DNA of 64,000 nt from Pseudomonas sp. AB6 (lineage in GTDB: Bacteria > Pseudomonadota > Gammaproteobacteria > Pseudomonadales > Pseudomonadaceae): the NCBI RefSeq assembly GCF_034314105.1, contig NZ_JAVIWJ010000001.1:4634001-4698000 (forward strand), read 5' to 3'. The position numbers were made by a program, and so were the translations under genes. The notes under the pieces were generated by a model. The model was not told the origin of the DNA, did not search any database, and was given only the letters and a program-made list of their open reading frames with translations. Each line of letters starts with the position of its first letter. Position 1 is the stretch's first letter. This document shows, piece by piece, positions 9,116 to 18,473 of the stretch.

Positions 9116-10903
9116 TCATAATAATGTCCACAACGAATCAAATTCTTCTTCGGGCACCGTATCGAGCGATGGCGACTTACGTGGCATTTCGATGGTTTTA
9201 TATTCGAACTGGTTGAAACTGCCCGTGCCTGCGCGGCGTTTACCTAGAGCTGCGCGATGCTCATCGCCGCTGTTGTTGATCATTACGCTCAGGCCTTCCT
9301 GAAACGGTAATCGTGGCGCAAGCAAGGTCGCTGGCTGATCGATTGCCCGCACTTCGGGCAGCAATAACGCGCGCAGATAGGGGCTGGCGGGGTCAGTGTT
9401 ACGCATCAACTGCAAGCCGCAGGGCTGGGCAAACGGTGCCACCAGCTCAATACCCATTTGCGTGCCGCCGCTACGTACCTGACGAATCCAGCGCACGACG
9501 GCGATGCTCCAGCCTTGACCGCTGCCATCCTGAATGCCGACCATTTCCCCAGCCTGCAATTGGCTGGGAACGTCTTTCGGCCATGCCAAGCAGTAACCGC
9601 CGGGGCTGTGGTTAATGACATTCAGTGCGAACGTAGGGAATGTGTGCTGAGTATTCGAAGCTAAATCACCACCGTCGACGTCGACGTGCTCGTACCGAAT
9701 TTCTTCATATGGCTGTGCAGAAGACTCCCGGGCGGCGTCGAAGGCGGCTGACCAGGGATCGATCGTCGCATTAATCGAAAGTTGGGTATGAAATTGCGCG
9801 GCTTTGTTCATGGCGGGGATTTTAAGCATTTCGCTGAACGACTTTTGGCCACCCAGGTAGTAGTGCAGTGCACTCATGCCGATGCACAGCGTGAGGTGGC
9901 CTTGCCCCGCAGTGCGCTGAAATGTTCTTTCCGAGACGTCGCCCCACGCAGCAGCCAAATGTTGTAGCAGGTCGAGAGAAAAACCGTGGGGTACCAGAAG
10001 CTCTGAGCCTGCGCGCTTATCGACGGGCAAATCGAGATATGCCTTGATTGCTGACGCCAAAGACAGTGGGTTGATACCCAGTAGACTTGGCATTTGCTCC
10101 TCCAGGTAGAGCGACTTATAGCGTGGAGGGGCATCAGCATCCTGTGCTACAGCGAACAGGCTGGAAGGCTCGGCAGGAGATTGCAGCTTTACCAGTCGGC
10201 TCCAAGGCTCTAGAACCTCGGCGAGTCGACCGATGTTGAGTTGGCGCATTTGATTGCAGCGTGAACAACCCAGCAAGACGGCCACTACATAGGTTTGTTC
10301 TGCGCTCATCGTCTTAGTGTGGCTGGCGAGAGGGTCGGGTATCGCAATGTTGTGCAATTGATGGTGGCGAGCAATCAGGTAAATCTGATGCAGTTCCAGC
10401 CATAAGCCTTCCGGCACGGGACAGTACAGTTGGCTCGCTCGAATGAGCGTGCCATTTAGGCTGTGTAGTGCACGCTGCGTTGCCGTGGCCAGCAGCGTGG
10501 TGCGGTCTTTGGAAAAGCGCGGTGAGATACGGACAATGATCTGTTTGTAGCCCGCCGCCAGCTGGTTCTGAAGTGCTTGGCACAGGTTGGCGACTTTGCG
10601 TGGGCGCTCGTCGAGCACGATGGCCTGACTTAGGAAATGCCGCTCAAGGTTCTTGCAGACGTAATAGACCTCTGGGCGCAGTAGTTCAAGCAGCTGTAGG
10701 CGGTTTTCGCTGGGTGTCAACAGATGGTTAAGTTCGCCCAAGGCCTGATAAAGCAAGCGAGCGGTCTCACCTAGATTGGCTTTGGGCAGAACGGCAATCC
10801 AGCGTTTCAAGTCACGCGGCGTAGGCTCGCAAAACGACAGACTCAACTGCGTCGGCGAAGGCATAGGCGCGCGCAACGACAGATGAAGACTTGAATTACT
10901 CAT
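9116..10903 (-). CDS. PilZ-like domain protein, PA4958-type (function unknown)
   Basis: This is a soluble protein of about 595 residues with no signal peptide. The N-terminal 400 residues are mostly helical, with no domain I can name. The C-terminal part (about 395-510) carries NVINHSPGGYCLAW, which fits the N/D-x-S-x-x-G half of a PilZ c-di-GMP site, and then a barrel-like stretch. The partner RxxxR motif is not obvious, so c-di-GMP binding is uncertain. I place the start at ATG 10903 (MSNSSLHLSLR); a TTG 18 bases upstream is also open. It lies between serB and psd. From memory, P. aeruginosa has fimX between serB and its counterpart; no FimX-like gene is present here. Confidence 0.75.
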   Translation of the reverse strand: MSNSSLHLSLRAPMPSPTQLSLSFCEPTPRDLKRWIAVLPKANLGETARLLYQALGELNHLLTPSENRLQLLELLRPEVYYVCKNLERHFLSQAIVLDERPRKVANLCQALQNQLAAGYKQIIVRISPRFSKDRTTLLATATQRALHSLNGTLIRASQLYCPVPEGLWLELHQIYLIARHHQLHNIAIPDPLASHTKTMSAEQTYVVAVLLGCSRCNQMRQLNIGRLAEVLEPWSRLVKLQSPAEPSSLFAVAQDADAPPRYKSLYLEEQMPSLLGINPLSLASAIKAYLDLPVDKRAGSELLVPHGFSLDLLQHLAAAWGDVSERTFQRTAGQGHLTLCIGMSALHYYLGGQKSFSEMLKIPAMNKAAQFHTQLSINATIDPWSAAFDAARESSAQPYEEIRYEHVDVDGGDLASNTQHTFPTFALNVINHSPGGYCLAWPKDVPSQLQAGEMVGIQDGSGQGWSIAVVRWIRQVRSGGTQMGIELVAPFAQPCGLQLMRNTDPASPYLRALLLPEVRAIDQPATLLAPRLPFQEGLSVMINNSGDEHRAALGKRRAGTGSFNQFEYKTIEMPRKSPSLDTVPEEEFDSLWTLL

Positions 10904-11090
10904 TTGCTCGGGAAACTCCAATCACGCAATGGCTAGAGCGGTTGCTCATTCTAAACAAAGCCAAGTCCGACAACCGACTCTAGCAGCATCGGCTTGCGCT
11001 GGCTGCTTTCTATGGTCTTTTATCCGCCATGGCTGTCAGATTGTTCCTAACAGCCTATCGGTGTGATGCTGCTAACGGCGTGACTTGATG

Positions 11091-11954
11091 TCATGCCTGG
11101 TTAGCGTGGCCGAGCGCTTGACCCATTTGAACCGAGCTGAGAGCGCCCAGTTGTCCCGCCCAATTCACCTGATTGGGTCCAAACAACACAATGGCAGTTG
11201 AGCCGAGTTTGAAGCGTCCGAGCTCTGCTCCCTTTTCCAGGTGAATCGGTGCACGAGCGGTTTCGTCGTAGCGTACTGTTTTCAGTTCGCGCTTCGGGGG
11301 AGTGACCAGACCGGCCCACACGGTCTCGATCGAGGCAACGATCATTGCACCCACCAGAACGACGGCCATCGGACCACACTCGGTATCGAACACGCAGACG
11401 ACCCGTTCGTTACGGGCAAACAGCTCGGGAACGTTTTCGGCTGTGGTCTGATTAACCGAGAAGAGGCGTCCAGGAACATAAACCATTTCACGCAAGGTGC
11501 CGGCTAATGGCATGTGTACACGGTGGTAGTCTTTTGGCGACAGATAGACCGTTGCAAACTCGCCTCCCATGAATGGCGCAGAAAGATTGGCATCGCCACC
11601 CAGAAGTTCAAGCACGCTGAAACTGTGACCCTTGGCCTGGAAAATTCGACCATGCTCAATAGGGCCCATTTGGCTGATTGCTCCGTCAGCAGGGCTGAGA
11701 ATCGCACCCGGAGTTTGATCCAGCGGTCGAGCACCTGGCTTTAATGCACGGGTGAAAAAATCATTGAAGTGATCGTAAGCAGTCAGGTCTTCAACCAGCG
11801 CTTGAGTCATGTCCACCTGATAGCGCCGAGCAAACCAGGCAGTGAATGCATTTTTGAACCACCGGACCCGGCATTCGGCTACGCAGCCGGCCAGACGGGA
11901 CAGCAGATGGTGCGCAAGAAAGTATTGGCTGAAGATAAACAAACGCTGTTTCAT
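11091..11954 (-). CDS. psd: Phosphatidylserine decarboxylase proenzyme
   Basis: Psd converts phosphatidylserine to phosphatidylethanolamine at the inner membrane. It is made as a proenzyme that cleaves itself to create a pyruvoyl group. The self-cleavage motif LGST is present (Gly251-Ser252), as are the partner residues Asp90 (SPADG) and His147 (DYHRVHMP). Length is 287 residues, normal for the family. The ATG at 11954 has AGGA six bases upstream and gives the usual MKQRLFIFSQ start; an ATG five codons upstream is less likely. It follows rhdA by about 50 bases on the same strand and may be co-transcribed with it. Confidence 0.96.
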   Translation of the reverse strand: MKQRLFIFSQYFLAHHLLSRLAGCVAECRVRWFKNAFTAWFARRYQVDMTQALVEDLTAYDHFNDFFTRALKPGARPLDQTPGAILSPADGAISQMGPIEHGRIFQAKGHSFSVLELLGGDANLSAPFMGGEFATVYLSPKDYHRVHMPLAGTLREMVYVPGRLFSVNQTTAENVPELFARNERVVCVFDTECGPMAVVLVGAMIVASIETVWAGLVTPPKRELKTVRYDETARAPIHLEKGAELGRFKLGSTAIVLFGPNQVNWAGQLGALSSVQMGQALGHANQA

Positions 11955-12003
11955 TACATTTCCTAACATGTTCTTAATAAATAGCTACGGTTTGCAGCGT
12001 GTC

Positions 12004-12819
12004 TTATTTCTCGATTGGCGTATCGGGATGGTTGCCCCATTCACCCCAAGAGCCCGCGTAGCCTTTTACCCGGGGATAGCCCAGCGCCTTGGCCACCAAA
12101 TAGGTAAAGCCTGATCGGTGGTGGGTCTGGCAGTGGGTAATGATCTCTTTGTCCGGGGTAATGCCTAGCCTTTCGAGGATTTGCGGCATGTCCTTACGAA
12201 TACGCAAGTTACGTGTAGGGTCCATGCCAGCGGTCCACTCGAAGTTCACTGCGCCCGGAACGTGACCGGCTTTAGCCGCGAGGACTTTTTCACCGGAATA
12301 TTCAGTAGGTCCGCGTGCATCCCAGACGGCCAGATCTGCCGCACCCAAACGACTCTGTAAATATTCGCGAGTTGCAGTGGGTTCCCCGTGCAAAGTCAGT
12401 GGCACCGGGCCGCCAACGGTCTCTGGAGCCTCGGTCGACAGGGGCAGGTCTTCACCCAGCCAAGCGTGCAGGCCGCCATCCAGATAGTGGTAGTGCGAGT
12501 GACCAATCACATCTAACAACCAAATGAAACGTCCGGCCCACCCGCCACCCTCGTCGTCGTAGACCACATAAACTGCTTTGGAGTTATGCCCTAGCTCGCC
12601 GAACAACACTTCCAGTTGGGCGAGCGAGGGCAGTAACCCCGGTGCCGGTGCCTGCCCCTGTTGGGTGCGTTTTGGGTCAACAAAATGTGCGCCTGGAATA
12701 TGTCCGGCGCCATAGCGAGCGCTGCTGGTCAGGTCGATGAGGATCAACTCAGGCGCGTCAAGACGGGACAGCAAGTCGCTGGGCTCTATGACTAACGGCA
12801 AGCTAGAGAATTCAGACAT
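12004..12819 (-). CDS. rhdA: Thiosulfate sulfurtransferase (rhodanese), RhdA-like
   Basis: This 271-residue tandem rhodanese moves sulfane sulfur from thiosulfate to thiophilic acceptors such as cyanide. The inactive N-terminal domain (about 1-125) is followed by the catalytic domain, whose active-site loop CQTHHRSG begins at Cys230, the position known in Azotobacter vinelandii RhdA. The CRRGVT-type loop of animal rhodaneses and the CG[S/T]GVT loop of mercaptopyruvate sulfurtransferases are absent, which supports RhdA specificity. The ATG at 12819 has GGAG at proper spacing. The gene lies upstream of psd on the same strand, as in other Pseudomonas. Confidence 0.94.
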   Translation of the reverse strand: MSEFSSLPLVIEPSDLLSRLDAPELILIDLTSSARYGAGHIPGAHFVDPKRTQQGQAPAPGLLPSLAQLEVLFGELGHNSKAVYVVYDDEGGGWAGRFIWLLDVIGHSHYHYLDGGLHAWLGEDLPLSTEAPETVGGPVPLTLHGEPTATREYLQSRLGAADLAVWDARGPTEYSGEKVLAAKAGHVPGAVNFEWTAGMDPTRNLRIRKDMPQILERLGITPDKEIITHCQTHHRSGFTYLVAKALGYPRVKGYAGSWGEWGNHPDTPIEK

Positions 12820-12987
12820 GTGAGATCTCCAGAAAAAAGAGGCGAATTGTAGCTTAGAGATCCCATCCCCGTCTCTGACAGCTGTGCCTGACGCCCGCGT
12901 AGGCGCACCGGGCTTAACTTAATTACGTTACAAGATGCCGCCCGGCCTTCGACGCCGCCCGTGGGGCAACCGCCTGATTCGGAGACT

Positions 12988-14523
12988 TCAGACTTTGCGA
13001 TTGCTGAAGCTGCTAAGTGCGCGTTCGATGCATTGCGAGGTTTTGCCGAATGCCTGGACGCTGATTTCCGAAAGAGGTCCACCACCCTGATCCGCAAACA
13101 CCAACATCACCACTCGCTCTTTGCTGCTGAGCGAGCGCAACAATAAATGGTCGCCGCTAAACAGGCTTTTTAATCTTGCGGGCAGCAAAGCTGAAAATTG
13201 AGCATTATTCGCGGGCGTCAGGCGTAATTGAGTCGGCTGAGCCAATAGGCGCTGCAACACCGTACTCTGCGCGATGTCCAGTGTCAGGTGCATGGCGTCC
13301 TTTTCCAACCCGGCAATTTGATGGACACGTAAAACAGTCATATTACGATCAATCATCAGCAGCATGACGCGCTGCATACCGCAGGCAACCAGTGCGTCGC
13401 GGGCAAGTGTTGTGAGGTGCATGGCATTATTGAATCGACTAGGTTCCTCCAATAGCTCGGTGCAATACTTTCGCCACTGGTGTAGAGCTTCGGCTGAGGG
13501 TGGAGGGGCGGGTAACATTCCACGATGAATACGCCGTGTTTCCGCTGGCCAAATGAGCGCCTCGGCAGGGTGCCATAGCCCTGTCGCATAATGTTTTCGA
13601 GCGCTTTGTACTGCTTGTTGATGTACTTGCTGTTGAAGTTCATCCAGCGAAATTTGCAGGTAAAGGCAGGTCAGCGTTTGCCAGCGCAGGCTGTGCGGGC
13701 TGTCCCAGGCTTGTTGTGCAGACAATGCAATGCCGTTTGCGAGAAGGATTGTATTGGCGGGCTGATTAAGCCAGCGACGCAGTGCGGGGTCTGCGTCGAG
13801 GCATTGCCTCTGATGCAATGGATTCAGATGGTCGCGAGCAATATGCAATGCTTTAACCAGCAGCCGACGCTCATTGATCAGCGCGTTATAGCCCTGAGTT
13901 ACCCAGATGGGTAGACGCCATGCGACGGCCAGATTTTGGCATAGCTTGAGCAGGCTAACCCCGAACAATGCGTTCTCGACAATGCGCGCCGACTCACCTT
14001 TGTGAATTACGCGTAGCTCCCATTCTTCAAGCAGTTTCGGGTGCGCGAGAGCCATCGGCCAGAGCGGAGACAAAAACAGCAGGCTACCCCAATGTATATC
14101 CTGCCATAGCCGCGCCAGGCGGCCCGCGAACAGACCGTTGGCCTGCTGCATTGCATGTTGGCTGATCATTTGAAATTGTCGCAAATTCGGCGAAATATCT
14201 TCGAACTCCAGGGCCGGTAGACGTTGCAGGAGCTCTTCTGTCCGCTTCAGACCCAGACGGTTAATTGCCACCTCTAGACTTTCCGCTGGCTCGCTCAAGC
14301 CCATGCTGTGATGGTTGACCTCGCGCAAAACGCTGAGGACCAACGAAGGGCTTTCCTGCATCAATTCAGCGATGTCGCGTAGCGACCGACGGTTATCACC
14401 AAGCGCGCTCAGTACTTGGGCGTGGCTGTCGATTGGTACCGGCAGGCGAATCGCGTCCAATTGTTTGTGCCATGCGTCAAGGGTGCGTGGAATGGGGAGC
14501 GGTGCTGATGCTTCTGGTGGCAT
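12988..14523 (-). CDS. HDOD-domain protein
   Basis: This 511-residue protein begins with an HDOD domain (about residues 15-230). HDOD domains resemble HD hydrolases but lack most metal ligands and serve as signalling scaffolds. The stretch LRDIAELMQESPSLVLSVLREVNH and the following RLGLKRTEELLQRLPALE are typical. The C-terminal third (about 340-511) looks like a GAF-type sensory domain, with segments such as RVMLLMIDRNMTVLRVHQIAGLE. No catalytic residues are evident. It is divergent from motAB, which may hint at a motility or c-di-GMP-linked role, but that is inference from position. The ribosome site is weak. Confidence 0.85.
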   Translation of the reverse strand: MPPEASAPLPIPRTLDAWHKQLDAIRLPVPIDSHAQVLSALGDNRRSLRDIAELMQESPSLVLSVLREVNHHSMGLSEPAESLEVAINRLGLKRTEELLQRLPALEFEDISPNLRQFQMISQHAMQQANGLFAGRLARLWQDIHWGSLLFLSPLWPMALAHPKLLEEWELRVIHKGESARIVENALFGVSLLKLCQNLAVAWRLPIWVTQGYNALINERRLLVKALHIARDHLNPLHQRQCLDADPALRRWLNQPANTILLANGIALSAQQAWDSPHSLRWQTLTCLYLQISLDELQQQVHQQAVQSARKHYATGLWHPAEALIWPAETRRIHRGMLPAPPPSAEALHQWRKYCTELLEEPSRFNNAMHLTTLARDALVACGMQRVMLLMIDRNMTVLRVHQIAGLEKDAMHLTLDIAQSTVLQRLLAQPTQLRLTPANNAQFSALLPARLKSLFSGDHLLLRSLSSKERVVMLVFADQGGGPLSEISVQAFGKTSQCIERALSSFSNRKV

Positions 14524-14636
14524 TGCAGGCGGCCTGTACGGCTAATAATTAGGACAAATATTGGATGCAACACTCATGGCATGTCAGTGCAAGCGCCCTG
14601 CTACTAGGGTCGAACTGGCTTTTCGCCTGAACTGAC

Positions 14637-14663
14637 TATAGTCTGGCGCACTTACGCCGATAA
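14637..14663 (+). promoter_or_regulatory. Sigma-28 (FliA) promoter for motAB
   Basis: TATAGTCT at 14637 (6 of 8 match to TAAAGTTT) is followed after 11 bases by GCCGATAA at 14656, a perfect match to the flagellar -10 element. Transcription would start near 14670, about 60 bases before motA. This fits motor genes as late flagellar genes. Confidence 0.75.
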
Positions 14664-14730
14664 GTAGAAGAAGAGTTTCAAGAACTTCCACTCATGATCT
14701 CGAACCCTACTCAGTAAGAACTCTCTCTAT

Positions 14731-15582
14731 ATGGCTAAAATTATCGGCATTATTGTCGTTTTCGCGAGCGTTCTCGGCGGATACGTCCTGTCACACGGCA
14801 AGATCGGGGCATTGATCCAGCCTTTCGAGGTCATGATCATCGGTGGCGCCGCCTTTGGAGCATTTCTTCAGGCCAACCCCGGTTACATGACCATGCATGT
14901 GATCAAGAAATCGCTGAAGATGTTCAGCTCTCGATTTTCTCACACGTTTTATCTGGAAATCCTGGGTCTGGTCTACGAAATTCTCAACAAAAGCCGCCGC
15001 GAAGGCATGATGGCGATTGAAGGTGACATCGAAGACGCCTCGGCCAGTCCCATTTTCGCTAAATACCCTGGCGTGCTCAAAGATGAGCGTATGACCGCTT
15101 ACATCTGCGACTACCTGCGGATCATGTCATCAGGGAATATGGCGCCGCACGAGCTTGAAGGCTTGTTCGACATGGAACTGCAAAGCATGAAGGAAGAGCT
15201 TGAGCATCCTTCGCACGCGGTTACCGGTATTGCTGACGCCATGCCCGGTTTCGGTATCGTTGCGGCCGTGCTAGGTATCGTGGTGACCATGGCGTCGTTG
15301 AGTGATGGTGATCAGGCTGCTATCGGTACGCACGTGGGTGCGGCGCTGGTGGGTACGTTCTTCGGTATTCTTGCTGCGTATGGTTTCTTTGGCCCGTTGG
15401 CAACGTCCTTGGCTCACGATGCCAAGGAAGAACTTAATGTGTTCGAGTCCATCAAGGCCTCGCTGGTTGCCTCAGCGTCCGGTATGCCGCCTTCGCTGGC
15501 GGTGGAATTCGGTCGCAAGGTCTTGTACCCCAAGCACCGACCTAGCTTCAGTGAGCTTGAACAAGCGGTTCGCGGTCGCTGA
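14731..15582 (+). CDS. motA: Flagellar motor stator protein MotA
   Basis: MotA (283 residues) forms with MotB the proton-driven stator of the flagellar motor. Four membrane segments are visible: two near the N-terminus (IIGIIVVFASVLGGYVLSHG and the stretch before residue 60) and two near 170-220 (GFGIVAAVLGIVVTMASL and GAALVGTFFGILAAYGFFGP). The cytoplasmic loop between them carries the charged residues that meet FliG. The start ATG at 14731 gives MAKIIGIIVV. motB begins 3 bases after the stop, so the pair is an operon, driven by the sigma-28 promoter at 14637. Confidence 0.97.
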   Translation: MAKIIGIIVVFASVLGGYVLSHGKIGALIQPFEVMIIGGAAFGAFLQANPGYMTMHVIKKSLKMFSSRFSHTFYLEILGLVYEILNKSRREGMMAIEGDIEDASASPIFAKYPGVLKDERMTAYICDYLRIMSSGNMAPHELEGLFDMELQSMKEELEHPSHAVTGIADAMPGFGIVAAVLGIVVTMASLSDGDQAAIGTHVGAALVGTFFGILAAYGFFGPLATSLAHDAKEELNVFESIKASLVASASGMPPSLAVEFGRKVLYPKHRPSFSELEQAVRGR

Positions 15583-15585
15583 GTC

Positions 15586-16617
15586 ATGGAAAATAATCAG
15601 CCAATAATTGTCAAGCGCGTCAAGCGCTATGCCGCTGGGCATCACGGCGGCGCATGGAAAATTGCATTCGCCGACTTTGCGACGGCGATGATGGCGTTCT
15701 TCCTGGTGTTGTGGCTGATGTCCTCTGCAACCCCTCAGCAAAAAATTCAGATTGCCGGGTACTTCAAAGACCCTATAGGGTTCACCGAAAGCGGCACGCC
15801 TTATGTTATTGATTTGGGCGGCTCGCCCGCGCTGGCGCCGGACAAGACTCTCAACCCTGAGGTCAAGTCCGAACCGCAGCCGGATAAAATCAAGACCGAG
15901 ACCGACCAGTCTGAAACACTGGCGGAACAAGTTGAGCAAGAACGCTTGGATATGCTCTTGCAAGAGCTGCAGGCTAAGGTCGATGAAAATCCGCAGTTGA
16001 AGAAATTCAAGGACCAGATTCAATTCGAGATTACTCAGGATGGTTTGCGCATCCAAATAATGGATGCGGAAAACCGGCCGATGTTTGACATTGGCAGTGC
16101 GCGCTTGAAACCATATTTCGAAGACATCTTGTTGGCCATGGCCGACACCATTAAAGCAGTGCCGAACAAGATCAGCATTAGCGGTCACACCGACGCGACG
16201 CCCTACGCAGTCAGTGGCGAGTTCGGTAACTGGGAGTTGTCGGCGAACCGGGCTAACGCGGCTCGTCGGGCGTTGGTTGCAGGTGGTTATCCGGAACCGC
16301 AGGTGGCAAGGGTTGTAGGCTATGCCTCGTCATCCTTGTACGACAAGGAGCATCCGCAAAGCGCGATCAACCGTCGCATCGACATTATTGTACTGACGAA
16401 GAAAGCTCAGCAGCGTATCGACGGAACATTGTCACCGTCGCTGAACGGTACCGCTCCCGCGCCTTCACCCGCTACCGGACCCGTGACGCCGGACGCTCCT
16501 GCCTCAAGCGCGCCGGTTCCGGTTAATCCCGATGAGGCTGTGCAGCCACATGAGCTTCGGCAAAAGCTCAACATTTTTGAAGACAACGCATTGAAGATAG
16601 ATCAGCCCAAAAAGTAG
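15586..16617 (+). CDS. motB: Flagellar motor stator protein MotB
   Basis: MotB (343 residues) anchors the stator to peptidoglycan and carries the proton-conducting aspartate. The N-terminal segment AFADFATAMMAFFLVLWLM holds Asp30, the expected proton site. A plug/linker follows (about 55-150), then an OmpA-like peptidoglycan-binding domain (about 150-275) with SGHTDATPY and NWELSANRANAARR. A Pro/Ala-rich tail of about 65 residues ends the protein. The short spacing to motA shows translational coupling. Proton rather than sodium coupling is inferred from the MotAB-type sequence. Confidence 0.97.
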   Translation: MENNQPIIVKRVKRYAAGHHGGAWKIAFADFATAMMAFFLVLWLMSSATPQQKIQIAGYFKDPIGFTESGTPYVIDLGGSPALAPDKTLNPEVKSEPQPDKIKTETDQSETLAEQVEQERLDMLLQELQAKVDENPQLKKFKDQIQFEITQDGLRIQIMDAENRPMFDIGSARLKPYFEDILLAMADTIKAVPNKISISGHTDATPYAVSGEFGNWELSANRANAARRALVAGGYPEPQVARVVGYASSSLYDKEHPQSAINRRIDIIVLTKKAQQRIDGTLSPSLNGTAPAPSPATGPVTPDAPASSAPVPVNPDEAVQPHELRQKLNIFEDNALKIDQPKK

Positions 16618-16634
16618 TTCTTGTTCCGTTTCTC

Positions 16635-16696
16635 TGTAGAGCCAGCTTGTTGGCGAAGGGCAGTGACGTGGTGAGGGTCAAGGCGGCATCTACAGA
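16635..16696. repeat. REP-type imperfect inverted repeat between motB and rsgA
   Basis: CTGTAGAGCCAGCTTGTTGG at 16635 is paired with a short closing ATCTACAG near 16688. The motif (GTAGxxGCCxGCTTGTTGGCGAAGG) matches the element at 39190. It fills the gap between the convergent motB and rsgA genes. Confidence 0.55.
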
Positions 16697-16715
16697 AAAC
16701 GTTGGACAGGCCGAG

Positions 16716-17747
16716 TCAGTAACTGTTTTCCGGCAGGCTGGCGATGATTGAGCGGTAGCTGTTCATCCTCTGCTGCTGCACGCGACCTTCTTCCAGGGCC
16801 TTGAGCAGTGCGCAGCCGGGCTCACGGTCATGTTTGCAATCGCGGAACCGGCAGGTGCCGATCAAGTTATTGAACTCGATAAAACCGGCTTCCACATCTG
16901 AGCGACTGACGTGCCCCAAGCCAAACTCGCGAATACCAGGGGAGTCGACCAGATCGCCGCCACGCGGGAAGTGGAACAGGCGGGCAGTGGTCGTGGTATG
17001 CGTACCTTGGCCGGACTGTTCCGAAAGCGGCCCTACACGTGCTTCGACTTCTGGCAGCAAGCTGTTTACCAGCGATGATTTGCCCACCCCGGACTGACCC
17101 ACAAACACGCTGATTCGCCCATCCAGCTGATCTTGCAGCTGTTGCATGCCGTCGCCTTGGTGTGCAGACACCTCCAGTAATGGATAGCCCAACTGCCGGT
17201 AAACCGCCAGCAATGCGTTCAGCGCCGGGGCGTTCTGATCGTCGATCAGGTCCGCTTTGTTCAGCAGTAACAGGGGGCGGATGCCTGCATGCTCAGCCGC
17301 AACCAGATAACGGTCGATCAGGTTGGCGTGAGGTTCAGGCAAGGGTGCAAACACGATCACGATCATATCGACGTTGGCGGCCACAGGCTTCAGTTGGCCC
17401 CGGCTGTCCGGGCGGCAAAGCTCAGTGATGCGCGGCAATTGCGCGACGATGACGCCGATGCCTTGATTGCCGGCACGCCAGACGACTCGGTCGCCAGTAA
17501 CCAAAGCGGGCAGGTTGGCGCGCAAGTGGCAACGGCAAACCTGGCCGGCCTGTTCACCTTCTTGCACTTCGACTTCGACCTGTACGCCAAAGTGCGCGAT
17601 GACTAGCCCGGTCTGCTCAGGACCGAGGTCACCGCCCTCAAGGGTTTCAAGGGTTGCCGATTCACGTTTGGCAGCACGCGCAGCGCGCTCGCCTTGAATC
17701 TTTTCGATGCGCCAGTTTTGACGACGATTGAGTTGGCGTTTGGCCAT
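16716..17747 (-). CDS. rsgA: Small ribosomal subunit biogenesis GTPase RsgA
   Basis: RsgA is a circularly permuted GTPase that checks late 30S subunit maturation. An N-terminal OB fold is followed by the permuted G domain: G4 (LLNKADL) comes before the P-loop GQSGVGKSSLV and the G3 region. The C-terminal zinc module shows C-x5-C-x-H-x5-C (CRFRDCKHDREPGC). Length is 343 residues. The N-terminal 35 residues are basic (MAKRQLNRRQNWRI), as in other gamma-proteobacteria. It is convergent with motB and divergent from orn, which is the usual rsgA-orn arrangement. Confidence 0.97.
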   Translation of the reverse strand: MAKRQLNRRQNWRIEKIQGERAARAAKRESATLETLEGGDLGPEQTGLVIAHFGVQVEVEVQEGEQAGQVCRCHLRANLPALVTGDRVVWRAGNQGIGVIVAQLPRITELCRPDSRGQLKPVAANVDMIVIVFAPLPEPHANLIDRYLVAAEHAGIRPLLLLNKADLIDDQNAPALNALLAVYRQLGYPLLEVSAHQGDGMQQLQDQLDGRISVFVGQSGVGKSSLVNSLLPEVEARVGPLSEQSGQGTHTTTTARLFHFPRGGDLVDSPGIREFGLGHVSRSDVEAGFIEFNNLIGTCRFRDCKHDREPGCALLKALEEGRVQQQRMNSYRSIIASLPENSY

Positions 17748-17846
17748 GGGTGTTCCGATTTGATAAAGCAGCTGATTAGATAAACGCGAAGGAGTCTAGC
17801 ACGCTCGGCTAGGCTAAACTGCGCGCCTAAGTTGAGGAGCGCTGAC

Positions 17847-18383
17847 ATGCAGAACACGCAAAATCTGATTTGGATCGATCTGGAAATGACCGGTTTGGAC
17901 CCTGATACCGACGTCATTATTGAAATGGCGACCATCATTACCGACAGCGAACTGAACACGCTGGCCGAAGGTCCGGTGATTGCTGTGCATCAAAGCGACG
18001 CAACATTGGCTGCGATGGACGAGTGGAACACGCGTCAACATGGCGGTTCTGGCTTGGTTCAACGGGTTCGCGACAGCCGCATCAGTGCCGCAGAAGCCGA
18101 GGCGCAGACGTTGGCGTTCATCCAGCAATGGGTTCCAGAGCGCACCTCGCCGATTTGTGGCAACAGCATCTGCCAAGACCGTCGTTTCTTGTATCGGCAC
18201 ATGCCGTTGCTGGAAAACTACTTCCATTACCGTAACCTTGATGTATCCACCCTGAAGGAGCTGGCAGCACGTTGGGCGCCCGAACTGAAATATAAAAAAG
18301 GTGGCACCCATCTGGCGCTGGACGACATCCGTGAATCCATTGGTGAACTGCGCTACTACCGTGAGCACTTCATTAAGGTGTAA
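17847..18383 (+). CDS. orn: Oligoribonuclease
   Basis: Orn is a 3'-5' exonuclease that degrades dinucleotides, including pGpG from c-di-GMP breakdown, and is usually essential in Pseudomonas. The DEDDh residues are visible: Asp11 and Glu13 in WIDLEMTGL, later aspartates, and the C-terminal HLALDDIRESIGELRYY with the catalytic His and Asp. Length is 178 residues. I start at ATG 17847 because GAGGAGC lies 6-12 bases upstream; an in-frame TTG at 17832 lies inside that ribosome site. It is divergent from rsgA. Confidence 0.97.
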   Translation: MQNTQNLIWIDLEMTGLDPDTDVIIEMATIITDSELNTLAEGPVIAVHQSDATLAAMDEWNTRQHGGSGLVQRVRDSRISAAEAEAQTLAFIQQWVPERTSPICGNSICQDRRFLYRHMPLLENYFHYRNLDVSTLKELAARWAPELKYKKGGTHLALDDIRESIGELRYYREHFIKV

Positions 18384-18473
18384 TCGGCACAGACCGGAAC
18401 GATGCAGATTCTATTCGGGACCTAACTTATTGAGTCCCAAATAGACTGCGCGCCTTTTTACAGGGACCCTGCC

